Shown piece by piece: positions 38,661 to 51,560 of a DNA stretch of 64,000 bases. The notes beneath the pieces were generated by a model, which did not search any database, had not been told where the DNA came from, and worked only from the letters and a program-made list of their open reading frames with translations. A program made the translations under genes and the position numbers. Position 1 is the first letter of the stretch. Every line of letters begins with the position of its first letter. The stretch is from Camarhynchus parvulus (taxonomy: Eukaryota > Chordata > Aves > Passeriformes > Thraupidae). Location of the stretch: assembly GCF_901933205.1 (NCBI RefSeq), contig NC_044574.1, forward strand, positions 5,230,733 to 5,294,732, read 5' to 3'.

Positions 38661-38752
38661 TCACAAAATCACAGAATCACAGAATTGTTTGGGCTGGAAG
38701 GTGCCTTAAAAATCAGAATCCAACCTGCCTGCCGCAGTCAGGGACACCTTTC
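38661..38752 (-). mobile_element. CR1 LINE 3' terminal fragment
   Basis: On plus it starts TCACAAAATCACAGAATCAC, then AATTGTTTGGGCTGGAAGG, and ends at CAGTCAGGGACACC. Three terminal octamers are visible. The remaining 5' part is absent. Confidence 0.92.
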
Positions 38753-38941
38753 CTTTTCTGTACGCAGTAGAAATAATCTCATCATTATTTTTTGGGATAT
38801 TTAGAATTCAGTAAAACCTTAAAAAATTCACCACAGCCCTGGGTCCGAGGTCAGCACCAGTCCCACCACCCTGCAGTGCCACCCAAGCCAGGTCACACTT
38901 TTCAGCACTGCCCATGTGGAAAGAAGCACTGAGTGTGCAGG

Positions 38942-39612
38942 TGTTAGGAGGGATGAAAGTTTGACAAGAAGGTCTCACAGATAAGTATGCTTAGCAGAAA
39001 GATTTTTAAATGTAGAGTCTGATGAAGGAATAGAGATGGAAGCAAGTTTTGATATAGAAGAAAAGAATTGCTGAGCCAGTCTAACTGGATAACCAAGGAG
39101 GCAAAGGCTGTGTTAGTTAGAAGGGGTTTTATGACTTACAGCAAAGGATAAACCCACCCCAAACAAGAAGATGCTTTTACCAAGCACAAAGATAGCACAG
39201 GCAAACAAGTCAGCAAAGTTGCAAGTAGAAAAAAGGTCTCAGAATTTTCCACTGCAAGAAAACTGAAGAACAACTTCTAGCTTAAACTGTAATGTACTGA
39301 CTTTTAGTGATTGGAGAATAGCAACATGAACATGGTAATTATAGTAGTTATGATAGGCTATAGGTAGAAGTAGAGGTATAGACTGGTTCTCCTGTATGAA
39401 GATGCTCAGCAAAGAAAAGTATAGAATGCGTTGTAACCTAAACTCAGGGTCTCCAGGCCTGCCTGCAGCTGGAGCTGACAGCTGTAGGCACAGCTCTGTC
39501 ACCCAAAAACCTGGGCTGCTGTAACGTCTTGGGTGGAATAAACTGCATTTTGGAGAGCCCCTGGAGTCCTGCATCTCTCATTTAGGCTCTTAGGGAGGGG
39601 CACCCCTCTAAT
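38942..39612 (+). mobile_element. Probable ERVL-type solo LTR
   Basis: It starts TGTTAGGAGGGATGAAAG, and a polyadenylation-like GGAATAAACTGCATT lies near the 3' end (about 39536), with a stretch resembling R/U5 to CACCCCTCTAAT. The start TGTTAGG and end CCTCTAAT are roughly inverted, as in LTRs that end CCTAACA. Flanking GCAGG (38937-38941) and GCTGG (39613-39617) match at four of five bases, fitting the 5-bp duplication of ERVL elements. The last bases are decayed. Sense strand is plus, judged from the AATAAA position. No internal sequence is present. Confidence 0.7.
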
Positions 39613-42600
39613 GCTGGGCACCAGCTGGCAGTGAGGGTAGAAATACTCAAATACTCTTTGCTAGGCTTTATAGCATTTTTTACTCACAGAAGCCTTTCAG
39701 AAATCTTTACTTTGATATGAAGTCTGAATTTTTTTCCCCATATTTTCTCTGCAGCTTATCATCAAGTCATGTTCTGTCTATCACCTTTCCACATCTTCTC
39801 TTTTACTGCACTACTCTGTACTTGGCAAGAAGATGCACTTTTCACATCTTTTTTTATTGCCTTACAAAACCAGCTAAGACATTTTTACTGTCAGTTGCTT
39901 ATTTGCAGTATTTCCCCCTTTGTAGTACAGACAAAACTCTTCAAGTGGAGAGACACAATGTGAAAATCTAAGTAACAAAAAGACAAGACAGACCTTCAGA
40001 GGCACTGCTTGATATTTACAGCATAAAGAAGGATATATAAAGTTTCTAGTAGGAAAAATGACTAACTTGTCATAAGTGCCATCATGTACTGCCCTGAAAT
40101 TGTTTCAGTGTTTGGCTTAGATAATTAAATAGTATTGTCTCATTATTAAATTTTGAAATACAGTCCATTAAAAATTAATTTACCAGCCTTTAGCAATGAA
40201 ATCCAGTTACGGTGCTGCACTGAATAATAGAGACTCTGGCAATAACTAATTAATTAACTAACAGTAAAACAACTTTCACCAGTTACTACTAAAAATTGAT
40301 TAACATTTAAGGACGATCACATAGAAGTCACTAATTCAAGATTTCCTCGTTCAAGAAGTAACAGGTATGAATTTAGACAGACTTGTACTGTGGTAAGTCC
40401 AACATCTTATTCTTTGATAAATAAAACTGATCTCCTTATTTCTTTTTAGGTCAGAACATCAAGCTGACTGACCCACAGATTTAGAAGCTGCATTCAAGAT
40501 AGATATTCTTTATTTTACATTTATAGTTCTGAATGACATTTCAACTGTCAGGAGAATGTCCTGTGGATCTGTTTATGATCTCAGAGCAGAATTCACAGAA
40601 ATAGTTTAAGTGTACTGCTCCACACAATATCCTCAAGTTGAAGGTTGTGGTTTTAAGTAATTTCCTGAAGCAACCTGCTCTGTTAATTTGATTAGCTCAA
40701 TAATTTGATACATCTGATTAATTAACTCATATTTGGCCACCATTAAGTATTAGCAAATCACTAAGGGATTAAAACATCTTTCTGTATGAATGCAGCTCAA
40801 TTTCTTTATTGTTGGTATACTTGCTTCTTTTTCATCCTTTTCAGATTTGTTTTTCAGAATTAAAACCTTATGGATTCCCTAATTACTTGAAAAATATTCA
40901 GGAATTAACTACTTCTATTGATCAATACACTTTTTTTTTGCTTGAAATGCACTTTGTGCCTGTGAATCTACAAAAAAAATCCTTGAAAATTATAGATTAA
41001 AGGATGACAAATAAGTAGTTACCATCTTATGCAGGACTGAAGGGAAAATGCAACAGAGAAACTTTCCACAAGAAAAAGTAAAGGTCTCAAGGTGAAAGAT
41101 CAACAAATACTTTCTCCATTTTAAACCTTTCTTTATATTTTTTCTTTTCTTTTTTATCTAATTTAGTTTTCAAATAATAATTCCTAATCAAATACTCTTA
41201 ATGTCTTTCTGGTGAGTCATGCAGTTGATGGCAGAGAGCAGAAAAACATTCCTGCCCTTCTAGAAGAAAGAGTTCATTGGATTCTAAACCCACCATGCAG
41301 ACAAATCTTACTGCAAAATTCAAATATATAAAAATATGTTTTGAGTGAAAAACTGGGCACAAGCAGCAGTGAAGAGCTGCATTATCCAGGAATATGAAAT
41401 GGACTTGTGCTAGATCAAAGGTGTGGGTCTTGCCTTCAGTCCATGGAAATACAAAAACTTAGAAATGGAAGTTCAAGCTTGGATTCCAAGCTCTTAATCC
41501 AAAATTAATAATAATACATGTGTGAGAACAAGTAAAATGAAATAGGATATTCACTTTAAAAATTGAATTAATTCCATTAATTGAATTAATTCCAAAAATT
41601 GAATTAATTCAATTAATTCCATTCCAAAATATATTGCTGTGTATCCTTTACCTCTATAAATTCAATTGACTAGTAACCACACTACGGTATTAACTTTAAA
41701 ATGAGTTAAAATATTGTACTGGACTGGTTTTATAATGGAGGATCTTCCTGCTTGGGAGGAAAATTACATTTGTGTCAGTGCCCAGACAAACACACTCACA
41801 GGGGGACACAACATGACCTGTAGCAGTTGTGGAGTGGATGAAGGTTTGAGAAACCCTGATGCTGATAGAAAGTCAACATCATTAGATCACAGGGACTTAC
41901 AGGTTTAAATCTCTCAGATTAGTCTGTCATTCCTATTTCATTTGTCTTTTAATCATTATAATACACAACATAAACAAAACCAAACAAGAACAATTTTTGG
42001 AAGCTTATTTTCTGTATTTGTACCATAAAACCATGACACTTATTTCAGATTCCAGTGTGATTTCTTGAAGCCAGACATATGTAATACTCTCTTCTCCTAA
42101 TAATAATAATTCTACAAAAAATATGTCTTTATACCTTTTTTTCTGATAAGTAAGGGACTGCAAAGGTTCTACTTCAGCCTATCAGAAATGTATTATTATA
42201 CTGTGAAATTGAGAATTTACGCTGTGTCCTGGGGTGGAAAGATGACAAGTTGGATGTTTTCTTAAGAGAGAAAATTCTGGAATAGTGGGGGAGGCTGCCT
42301 GGCCCATAAGCAGCCAAACTGCATTCTGGACACTGATGTTTCATGAGAGGCGTCACTGGGGTGAAGAATCCTCAAAACTGCCAACAGGATTTGCTTGCAC
42401 TTTGTGAAAGACAAACCAGGAGAGAATTGATACACGTGCAGTGTGAATGGTGATAACAGCAGTGTCCAGCTCTGAGAAATTCTCCACCTGGGCATGTAAA
42501 TTTGTTTTTTACACCTCCCACGCATGATTTAGTTTGAAGTAAAGATTCTCATCCTAAAGAAAATAATTGCAGAAGTCTGGGTTTTGGTTTTTTTTTTTTT

Positions 42601-43934
42601 TAAGGTTATACAGGCAAAACTTCCCCAGTGAAATCCAAAGGGACTGTGATGATGAAGGCTGCCAGGGACAGAGCCCCATCCCTGCAGTTAATATCTTCCT
42701 CAAACTGGACACACTGACACCAGGACAGGCCCATTCCACAATTATTTTCAAAGCTTTCTTTTTTTGCTTTGGCTTGGAAAACAACCACCAAGTCTCCATC
42801 TCATTGTTTCTGCAGTCCTTACTGGGCAGTCACAAAGCAAATATTAATCATATTAATGACCTTGTACATCACTGAAATGTTAACCTTCAAGCCAATAACT
42901 CAGATTCAATGGATCATTTTGGTCCAGGCTTCTGAATTTGAAATGACCTTTCCCTGTCTGAGAAAAATTGACACTGTCCCATTTAAGTCACAGTTTGTCA
43001 GCCTGGATGGTCACAGACAATCAGTCAATGCGATTTGGACTGGCATCTACGGAGCCAAAAAGAAAAATAAGTCTCACAGGGTTCAAAAGAAAGCACACAA
43101 TACAGTCAGGGCAGTTTGGGCCAAGCCATAACATCCTAAAGAGGAGCATCAGCCAAAAAGGAGATGACCCACACAAACAGCCATAAGTTTGCTGATGAAA
43201 CATTTAATGGTTTTAAAAGAGGAAAAGATTAAAAAAAATTACTCCCATTTTCAATGGGGCCCACTTCATTAATCTGGAGATGATGAATCTGGGCATACAT
43301 TGAGCCATCTCTGAAAAATACTTTTAAACTCTCTTTAAAAAGGGGAAAAAACCAATCAGGAGGAAGCTGCTTGATTTCTTTTTTATATTTTTGTTGTCAC
43401 TTCTCTTAATAATTGTGGATTAGGGACTCAGGGAAAGAGATTTGCATTATGTGCATTGCTGAATTCCTAACTCAGGGTAAAAAAATGTTTCCTAGAAACC
43501 ACAAGTGAAATATACTTCTGAAAACATGTAATAACCCAAATTTTTACTTAGATACCTTTGTGATCTTCCTAAAGTTTGTTTCTAGGATTTGAAGTTAGAA
43601 TCATAAAATCAGAAAATCACAAAAACATTTAATTCCATCTCTTAGTTGAATGGACACCTTGTTTTGTGCCTGTTCCTAGAAGTTGAGTGATAAGCAAGAG
43701 ACCAGTTTTGGTTTCTTTGGGGTATTTTCTTTGCATTCTGAATTTTTTTTTCGGTTAAAAATTTAGGGAAGTTTTTGTTTGTTTGTTTTCATAAATATGT
43801 TGTAATTTAACATTCTCATTAGATTAGGAAAAAAAAATCAAACCCAAACAAATGCCAACATCCTACTCTCTACTACCATGACAGTGGAACCATTAATAGT
43901 TTTGTACTGCTTCTTGTATTCTCATCCATCATTT
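39613..43934. other. Unique DNA, no gene recognised
   Basis: No transposon or RNA gene is recognised apart from short tandem arrays listed separately. Overlapping frames at 42554-43203 lie on both strands and look like chance. A T-run lies at 42588-42602. Confidence 0.5.
41561..41625 (+). repeat. 18-bp minisatellite, about 3.5 copies
   Basis: The units AATTGAATTAATTCCATT (41561) and AATTGAATTAATTCCAAA (41579) are followed by a shortened third unit at 41597 and a partial fourth at 41611. The unit itself is nearly palindromic (GAATTAATTC), so it may form hairpins. Confidence 0.92.
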
Positions 43935-44016
43935 TAATTGTAGAGTTAAAAAAATAACTTTAATTGTAGAGTAAAAAAAATAACTCCACTCTAATTGTAG
44001 AGTTAAAAAAAATAAA
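43935..44016 (+). repeat. 26-31 bp minisatellite, three copies
   Basis: Three units begin TAATTGTAGAGT at 43935, 43961 and 43992, each followed by an A-run and ATAA. The spacing is 26 then 31 bp, the longer interval holding an extra CTCCACTC segment. It is a small slippage array. Confidence 0.92.
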
Positions 44017-47000
44017 GGACCTAAACTTTTTTGAAGTTTCTTCTAATGCTTTTTTTTTAATGTCTTCTAATGCTCATTTTTTCCAAACAACTAATTAAAA
44101 ACAAACAAACAAACAAAACAAATAAAACAAAAAAAGGCTTAACTAATGCTTTAACTGGTTCTGTATCTCTGCAGAGTGTGCTTTTCTTAAGGTTTGTGAT
44201 TGGGATCTACCTTATGTGAATTTTAACTCACATAATCTCACACTTGGACTTGTAGAAAACACATCTGTAGCACCTGTTGTGGTAACAAACAGAGATCAGG
44301 GTTGTAAAAAAAATTAAGGAGAAAGTGAAAATACATCTTAGAACAGTTATCAAAGGCAGCAATTTCTTCTTTAAGCTAAGCAAAGCCATCCTTGCACTCG
44401 GCAGAGGGGGATGCTGAGCTCTGAGGCTGCTGCAGTGCAGAGCTCACACGGAGGAGATCTTGTTCTCTTCAGCTCTCTACACCCCTAAAGCTGCATTTAG
44501 GCTGCAGGATGTGCAGGTTTCGGGGAGGAAAAGTGATGACAGATAATGCAATGTTGCATTAAATGCTGCAGAAAGCCACTCACTGTCAGCTAATAAACTC
44601 CTAGAGAAAAGGGAGGATTAGATTACAGCTTACATTAGAGTAGATCAAAGGAGTTATTTTCATTTATACTCTAGTAAGATGGAGAAATCTCAGGACTTAC
44701 TTTTTTTACAAAACCTTCACTAAATCAAAACACTGCAATTCATCACCTTGCACAGAAATATAAACTGCTGGTGAAGTTTTGATCTTTGAATTCCAATACA
44801 TATTTTTCCTACATTCCCCTGCAAAATTCAGTTGCTCTCCAGCAATAGCATCACTGTGTAATAAATATGGAACTAACCAGAAAGTCTGTATTGGGTTGTG
44901 GGGAGGTGATCACTATGGAAAATTTTGGGTTAAGTTCCAGATGGTGAGTACTCCACAAATCAATGACTTTTGTTGGAATTTTAGCTTCATCTAGAAAGAT
45001 AAGTACTGGTTGCAAAGTTCAGACCCAAAATATGAAGATGTTGGACTCTAAATTCAAATCCAAAATTTGAGTTCAGTCAGTTTTATAATAGTTTTTAAAA
45101 AAGCAGTTCCTTTGAGAATTCTGATGTAATTCTGAAATTTGGGGATGATCCATTCTGCTTTAGAACACTCTCACCTTCTTGCTGGAGATAGCCTGGGGAT
45201 CCATGTACTGTAATATCAAAGAGAATAAGGGAAAACACTCAAGGCCAAGGTGTAAAATAGTAAAATAAAGGTTATGTTTTTGTTATTCAAAGGGAAAAAA
45301 CAGTTGTTCATTAATAAGAAGAGATAATTCACTGTCTGTGTGCTGCAGTGGGAAGAAATTCACTGTGATCAAGGCACAGAAGTGGGGGCTCAGCCTTTGC
45401 CTGGGAAAGGAGGGATGTGACGGGGAGAATTCTTCTTTTGGGAGTATGAGTGAGGGACAGCCTGTGGGAGCTGTGCTCTTCTGTGCCCATCCCACGCCAC
45501 TGCCTTCATCTCTTCTGAGAATTATTCTCAGAGACATCTTGTCAGGGTGGCTTGTGAGGAGCGAAGCTCAGAGCACAGCGCATGGCAGGGTTTGGAACCA
45601 ATAAGGCTTTTGAGATACAGTTAATCTGACCTTGAGGTCTTCATATCTGAAAAGATTCCAGCGCTAATCTGCTCATGTTTTTTACCATTGTGACAGTCTT
45701 CTTTTTGTCTGCGCTCATCACTACTGAGCCAGCCCTCAAAGCAGTAGGACAACATTTCAGCAAAAGTCTTTAGGTATTGCAATCTACAGCACAGCAATGC
45801 CTAAAATCTCTGTATGAACTGTTTTATGGAGTTTGTAGACCTGAAGGGTCTCTAAAGTCAGTAATTTAATGAGATATGGAGTCTCAGAGCCTGAAATTGC
45901 CTGATGTATTTAAACAATTCAGCTGAATAGATTTCAACTTATCATTGCCATAATCAGAGAAGCCCCCTTTAGTGACCATACTATGAACCCTTTCCAGATT
46001 TTTTCTCTTGGTGCTGTAATAGAAGAAATTACAAAACCTGAAAAATCTTGGGGAAAGGGGCTTAAAAGGGTCTCTGAACTGGAGTGCAAGCCCAAGAGCA
46101 AGAAAAAGAGCTTTTCTTTAAATGTTAATTCTAGATCCTATTCCCTCATGTCTCTAAAGGAATTTATATTTAATGGTTATTAGCAAAAGAGCCAGAATTT
46201 AAGAATCAGAATTGCAGTCCCTTTAGCTGCAGCTGAATGCTGGCACTGACACACCAGAAATTCTTGTCTGTTTTTTTCCAGATTCCTGAGTCTAAGCAGT
46301 GTCAGAGCAGTGATGACTCCTGCCTTCTCCCAGCACCAGCAGGAGGAACATGATTTCCATAAAGATTAACCCCTCAATTCCAGATTAAGGTGCTTTGGAT
46401 TTACACCACACAACAAGGGCAGGATCAAGGCATCCCAGCTGTAGGGCCAACATTATTGCCACTTGCTTTTCATAAGAGGAACCTCCAGCAGCAGTTTTTT
46501 AACTCAAGGTTGTTTTGTGGAAGTGAATAAGGTGTGGCGCAAATGTTTATAGCACATTAGGCTTCCTTTGGATGCCAAGGCAAACACTTGTGGTTTTCCA
46601 TCATTAACAATCTTGGAAGGAGGGAGATACTTGGACACCCAGTTTAGCAAAAGTGGAAATTCAGGAGGTCTGAGGAGCACCACCTGAAACTGGAGGTGTT
46701 AATGGCTTCTTGGACATTTGGTTGGATTTTTCTGGATCATTCTTTCAGCTCAGGTTTCTGGTTTTTGCCAAAAAGGGCATGTGAGGAGCTCAAGTGCCCT
46801 GCTTGACGTGTGCCAGATGATGTTTCTCCAGATGAGGAGCCAGCTCTCACTGCCAGATGCTTCTCATGACTCACAGCCCTCTCAGGCAGACACGGTGAGC
46901 AAGAGTGAGAGCAGGGGAGGCACTTTTGTCACCTTCCGCATCTCATTTTCACAAATCAAGACTAATACAAAGGTGTTTTCCAGAGGTAGGAGGCAGGAAA

Positions 47001-50000
47001 CCACATCCATCACCTGGAGAAGCTCCTTGGTTTACAAGGTAACATGTCAACATTGAAATGGTGCAGGGCTGAAATTGTGCAGATCTACACACCCAGGAAG
47101 GAATTTATAGTGCAAGTTTAAGCATGATAAGGCAGTCTTTTATTGAAGCAAGTACAGCAGAAATGACCAATGATTTCCAGACTGTGCATTAAGCTGTAAA
47201 AATAAAAAAGATGGTAGAAGGCATTTCTGAGATACCTTCAGCTGTGTGTGGATCTTAATGCACTTTTCTAGACAATGATTTTAAAAGGCCAATAATAATG
47301 AAAAGGTCTTTAAAAAAATAGTCATTATTAGCCAAAGGAAGAAACCAATGGTGGACAGAAACAACATTCAGACCTTCTTTAAAAGTACAGGGCACTTGTC
47401 AGTCTCGCTGAGCTTTAGGTGTAAAGTCTCTGCTCACTTAAGCATGAAAATGATGAATAAATATAAACCATTATTTAATTAATGTGCAACAAACTGAGCA
47501 CATTACAGCTTTAGAGCATTGAAACTTCAGAGCCTTTTCAGGTTGGAGATCTGGTTTTGGAGTCCCCCCATAGTCCTGAATTTAAGCCACCAGGAGCATT
47601 CCCTAGGGATGGGGCAATGTTCAAGGTGAAGGAAATATCAACAGCAGCAACAATTAGCCAATTAATTCATTAAGAGACAGTCTGAGCTGGACTGCAAAGG
47701 AAACTCCAGTGAATTACAGTGAATTACTGTCTGTGATTCACCTTTGCTTTCCAAATGTGCCATAGGGTCATGAGAGCTCCTGGCAGAAAGATTAAATTAC
47801 ACTTCATTATAAACCAACCAAGAAGTCCGAGAGCATTTCAGAAGTGAGATTTAGATGTTCACATCACCTGAATCCAGACCTTTTCATCTACTGGGCTGCT
47901 TTAGTTCCAATCAAACACAGCTAATTAGAACAAGGTGTACTTGGGGATATTGATTTCATGTGAGAGAAAGGATCTTCTTTAAAAAACTGGTTAAACACAA
48001 GAAGAAGGATGAGCAATGGGGATGGATCTCCATCCCTGAAGCTTCTCAGAACTTGTCTAGGCAAAATCCTGAACAACCTGATGCTCACAAATGTAATATC
48101 ATACCTGTGCATTTATGCATAAATATATTATACTGATGTTGGAAATAAATATAAGCATCTATAACATTTCAAGTACTTGTTGAAACTTTCTTACTACATA
48201 GATACTTGCTATAAAGAATGTAAGACACCAGCCTTAGAAAGGAATGACATCATAAATTTTTATTAGATAGATCAGAAATATTTTCATGCTGTGGGCAGTG
48301 TGGGCTCATAAGAAGCTATAAGAAGCAGATAACTATCTGCTATAACAAGGAGCATTAACTATGATTAATGAGCTGACTTTCAAAGTCAGACCATCTCCAC
48401 AATATGATCTTTTCTCCTCTAAGGCAATTTTTAAAGAAACTTTTAAATATTTAAATATTTCAGCAGCTTTCTGAAGCTGGTGCTGTCTGAATGTCTTCAG
48501 AAATTTCTTTCTAGTTCTAAATTGAAGAAATATACTATCTAGTTGTCCCATTACATTATGTGAACAGGAATATAACATGTATGTTAATGTAATTACATAT
48601 TGAGAAAACTCAGGTTTGGTAAAAACATTCATGATTTTGTTAGCTACTTTTAAGCTGATCTATATTGAAGAAGTTTTGCATTCACTTTTTTTCCCTGGTA
48701 AAAAAGGGGATGGTGTCACTGACTCCTTTAAGACAGGATTACTGCCTGGGTGATTTGAGAACAGCCCAAAGATCAAACAAACCTGGAAGGAGCTGCGCTG
48801 CTCTTGAAGGCAGAAAGAGCTGCTGCCCTCCCAGAGCAGGTTAAAATGTCAGGTTTTTCATGTCCCAGAAGGGAGCATGAGGTCAGGTGAGCTCTTACAG
48901 ATTAATTCCAGAATGCACTGATGAGAGGGGTCAATCATGTTATTGGTGCAGGGCTTGTAATGGCATTCTCGAATTTGACTTTTGAACATTTGATGTAGCT
49001 CCTCAAAAGTTTTCAAGCATTTAACTCTCCCTCAGAAATCTGAATTGAATGGCCAGTGTGTCAAACACTCTCGGGTTTATACTTTGCATTAAACTGTGTC
49101 TGGATAAAGCTGTTCCCATAGGAGTGATTGGGACAGGATTGTCCTCACCTGCAGTGTGCTCAGCTGAGCAAATGCACTTCAGATCCCTCTGACACAAAAT
49201 GTTCTTAGGGTAAGAGAAGAAATTAACCCACATGTGCTGTTAGTGAACACTCTGATACTCTAATCATTATATATAAAATATAGACAGATGTGCAGACATA
49301 TGAAAGCTATTTTTTAGCTGAATTACAGTAAAAGGAGATATGCATTTTCTTTGTAGATATATATTACTCAAGCTGTAATAATTTGGATTAATTTCCTCAG
49401 GGGATCCAATGGAAACTGCTCTGTGTTCTGTCCTGACAGCACAGTGACAGTTTTATGAGTTCATCCACTATTTATTTCCTTGTCTGGTGGTTGTCTGGAA
49501 ATCCTACATGTGTGGAATGGACTCACTGACATGCAGTGAGTGATGTTTATCTCAGCATCTTGATGAACTCTACTCAGTTCTGCAATCTGGGTCTTCTCAG
49601 GTAATCCCAAATATCTGAGTTACCACCTTGTTAGCAGCATAAACAGTGAATATCTTGTGTGTGCAGCTACAGGAGCCATAACACATCAGAAACACAGCAA
49701 CAACCCCCCTCAGGCAGCTCCCAAGCAATATCTTGTAAAATTATGGCTTGTAAATTGTTTAAATAAAGTGTTTGCTCACACAGAAAAATCATCACCCTGG
49801 ATGTCGCTGAGGAAGTTAATTTAAAAGTTAGGTATTTAGGGCATGACCCCCAAAATCATCCATATTTGCAAATGTTTCTGTTTATGCTTTAAATCTGAAG
49901 GGGTAGTGAATTTGTACTGAGTGCTAATAAACAATTATTGCTGTTCATTCTGAGAGAGACAGACATTTCAGGGGAGAGCCAAGGAACACAGCAGAATTAA

Positions 50001-51298
50001 GAATTAAAAGTTAAGAATATGGACTATATAATAATTTTCAGAAAAATATTCCCCTGTATTTCTTCCTAACATGAGTTTGCATTTTCTGCAGTGCTCTGGG
50101 ACCTTTGCAAATGAAAGGTGCCAAAGAAATTAGGGTGATAAAATGGTTATCCTTTCACAGTTCCATACATCTTTTACAGCTTCTTATGTCTGCTTAGTCA
50201 GCTTTGTCAGCCCTTACTGAAATATCCAGACTGATAAACTCCTGTTCAACATTTTGATTTTGCAAAGGGGAGTTAAACATAAGAAAAGACTATCAAACCT
50301 TTTTCAATATTTCACATTGGTCACAGGAGCAGGAAAAGAAGGGTGGCCACAGCTGAAAATGTGCAAATCCCTGTGTTTTATTTCCTCAAACTTTTATTTA
50401 GTTTTTAAGTGAAAACCAGCACTGACAGCAAAGTGCAATGCACTCCATGACTTATGCTGTCCATAAAGCCTATGGGATTTACACTGCCACGGGAAGGAGG
50501 CTATTTCCATGTTAAAAAGCCATTTATGATACTAATAAAAGTCCACAGGATTTACTTTACAATGTGTGAGAAGCCATTTATGATGTTAAGAGTCAATTTA
50601 CAATGTCAACAATTGTGTTAGCAGTAAAAATGCAAAGCGGATATACAGCATTGATTTTTGTTTTTAAACTTGTATTGTTGATATTTCCCTGGCAGTGATT
50701 CATGTCTCCACCACAGAGATTTTCTAGTTTATGCTTTAAATGAAAAAGATAGGGGATAAATTTTTGTTTTCCTTAAGGGAGGTAATCTTAGAGAAAAACT
50801 ATTTATACAGATGTGTTTGGGACACCTCTGTAATTCGGCAGAGATTTCTGACCCATTAGGCAACTTTTTCTGGCTGCATTTCTACAATTTTCAATTTTCT
50901 ACAACACCAAAGATGTTCTCACTCTTCACACACTCATTCACTTGGACACTGAGTAGTTTTGATCTAAAAGCAAACTTTGAGTGCTTGTTTCAATTTTAAT
51001 TTTTTTTTAATATTTCTTGGATGAGATCAAATACCAGAGACCTCTAAAGTATATTTTGTTGCCACTTTTATTAGTACACTGAATAAAGAAAAATAACATT
51101 TCTTAAGTACTACTTAAAGGCTCTGAAGATATTGTTTAACCAAAATCTCTATTTACATATGTTTTGATTACCTACCATCAATCCCACTGGGTAATTACAG
51201 CAATAATTTCACATAACTGAGCTGTCATCTATTAGTTCTTACTGTGGTACCAAGCACAATTCATTTTCTGTTTGTTTCATCTGATCAGCTGTGGGAGA
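44017..51298. other. Unique DNA, no gene recognised
   Basis: About 7.3 kb with no recognisable CR1 or LTR. A (CAAA)n-like patch lies at 44100-44135. A splice-bounded open frame at 44832-44943 is discussed as a weak finding. A 54-bp two-copy repeat lies at 50517-50605. Frames such as 46718-47056 have no domain. Confidence 0.5.
50517..50605. repeat. Two-copy direct repeat, period 54 bp
   Basis: AAGCCATTTATGATACTAA at 50517 recurs as AAGCCATTTATGATGTTAA at 50571, and TTTACAATGT follows in both. It is a diverged local duplication. Confidence 0.8.
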
Positions 51299-51385
51299 AG
51301 GATTCTCCTCCCCAGGCTGAACAGCCCCAACTGTCTCTGCACAGGAGAAGTGCTACGGCCCTCTGATCCTGTTTGTGGCTCTGCT
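51299..51385 (-). mobile_element. CR1 LINE internal fragment
   Basis: On plus it reads CTCCTCCCCAGGCTGAACAG, CCCCAACTGTCTCTGCACAG, GAGAAGTGCTACGGCCCTCT and GATCCTGTTTGTGGCTCTGC. This is the end-of-ORF2 region of CR1 in reverse, lying upstream of the 3' UTR. The element's 3' terminus is not adjacent, so this is a fragment broken on both sides. Confidence 0.88.
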
Positions 51386-51560
51386 ATAAATATTTTTTTA
51401 TTTTTACTATAATGAAGGCATTACATAATTCTTATTAACACAATAAAATTATAAATAAAAATAAAAATATAATTTATAATTAGTATTGATTTAATTTAAG
51501 ATTTAACGATGACCATTAAAATATTAATAGAATTAGTATATAATTATTATTAATATAATA
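51386..51560. repeat. Very AT-rich block
   Basis: Nearly all bases are A or T, with TTATTATTAATATAATAAAA-like runs, directly after the CR1 fragment. It is low-complexity and non-coding. Confidence 0.85.

Noticed and set aside
43599..43680. CR1-like AATCATAAAATCAGAAAATC
   Set aside because: Only the octamer-like words resemble CR1. The GTTGGAAGG motif that should follow is missing, so it was not called.
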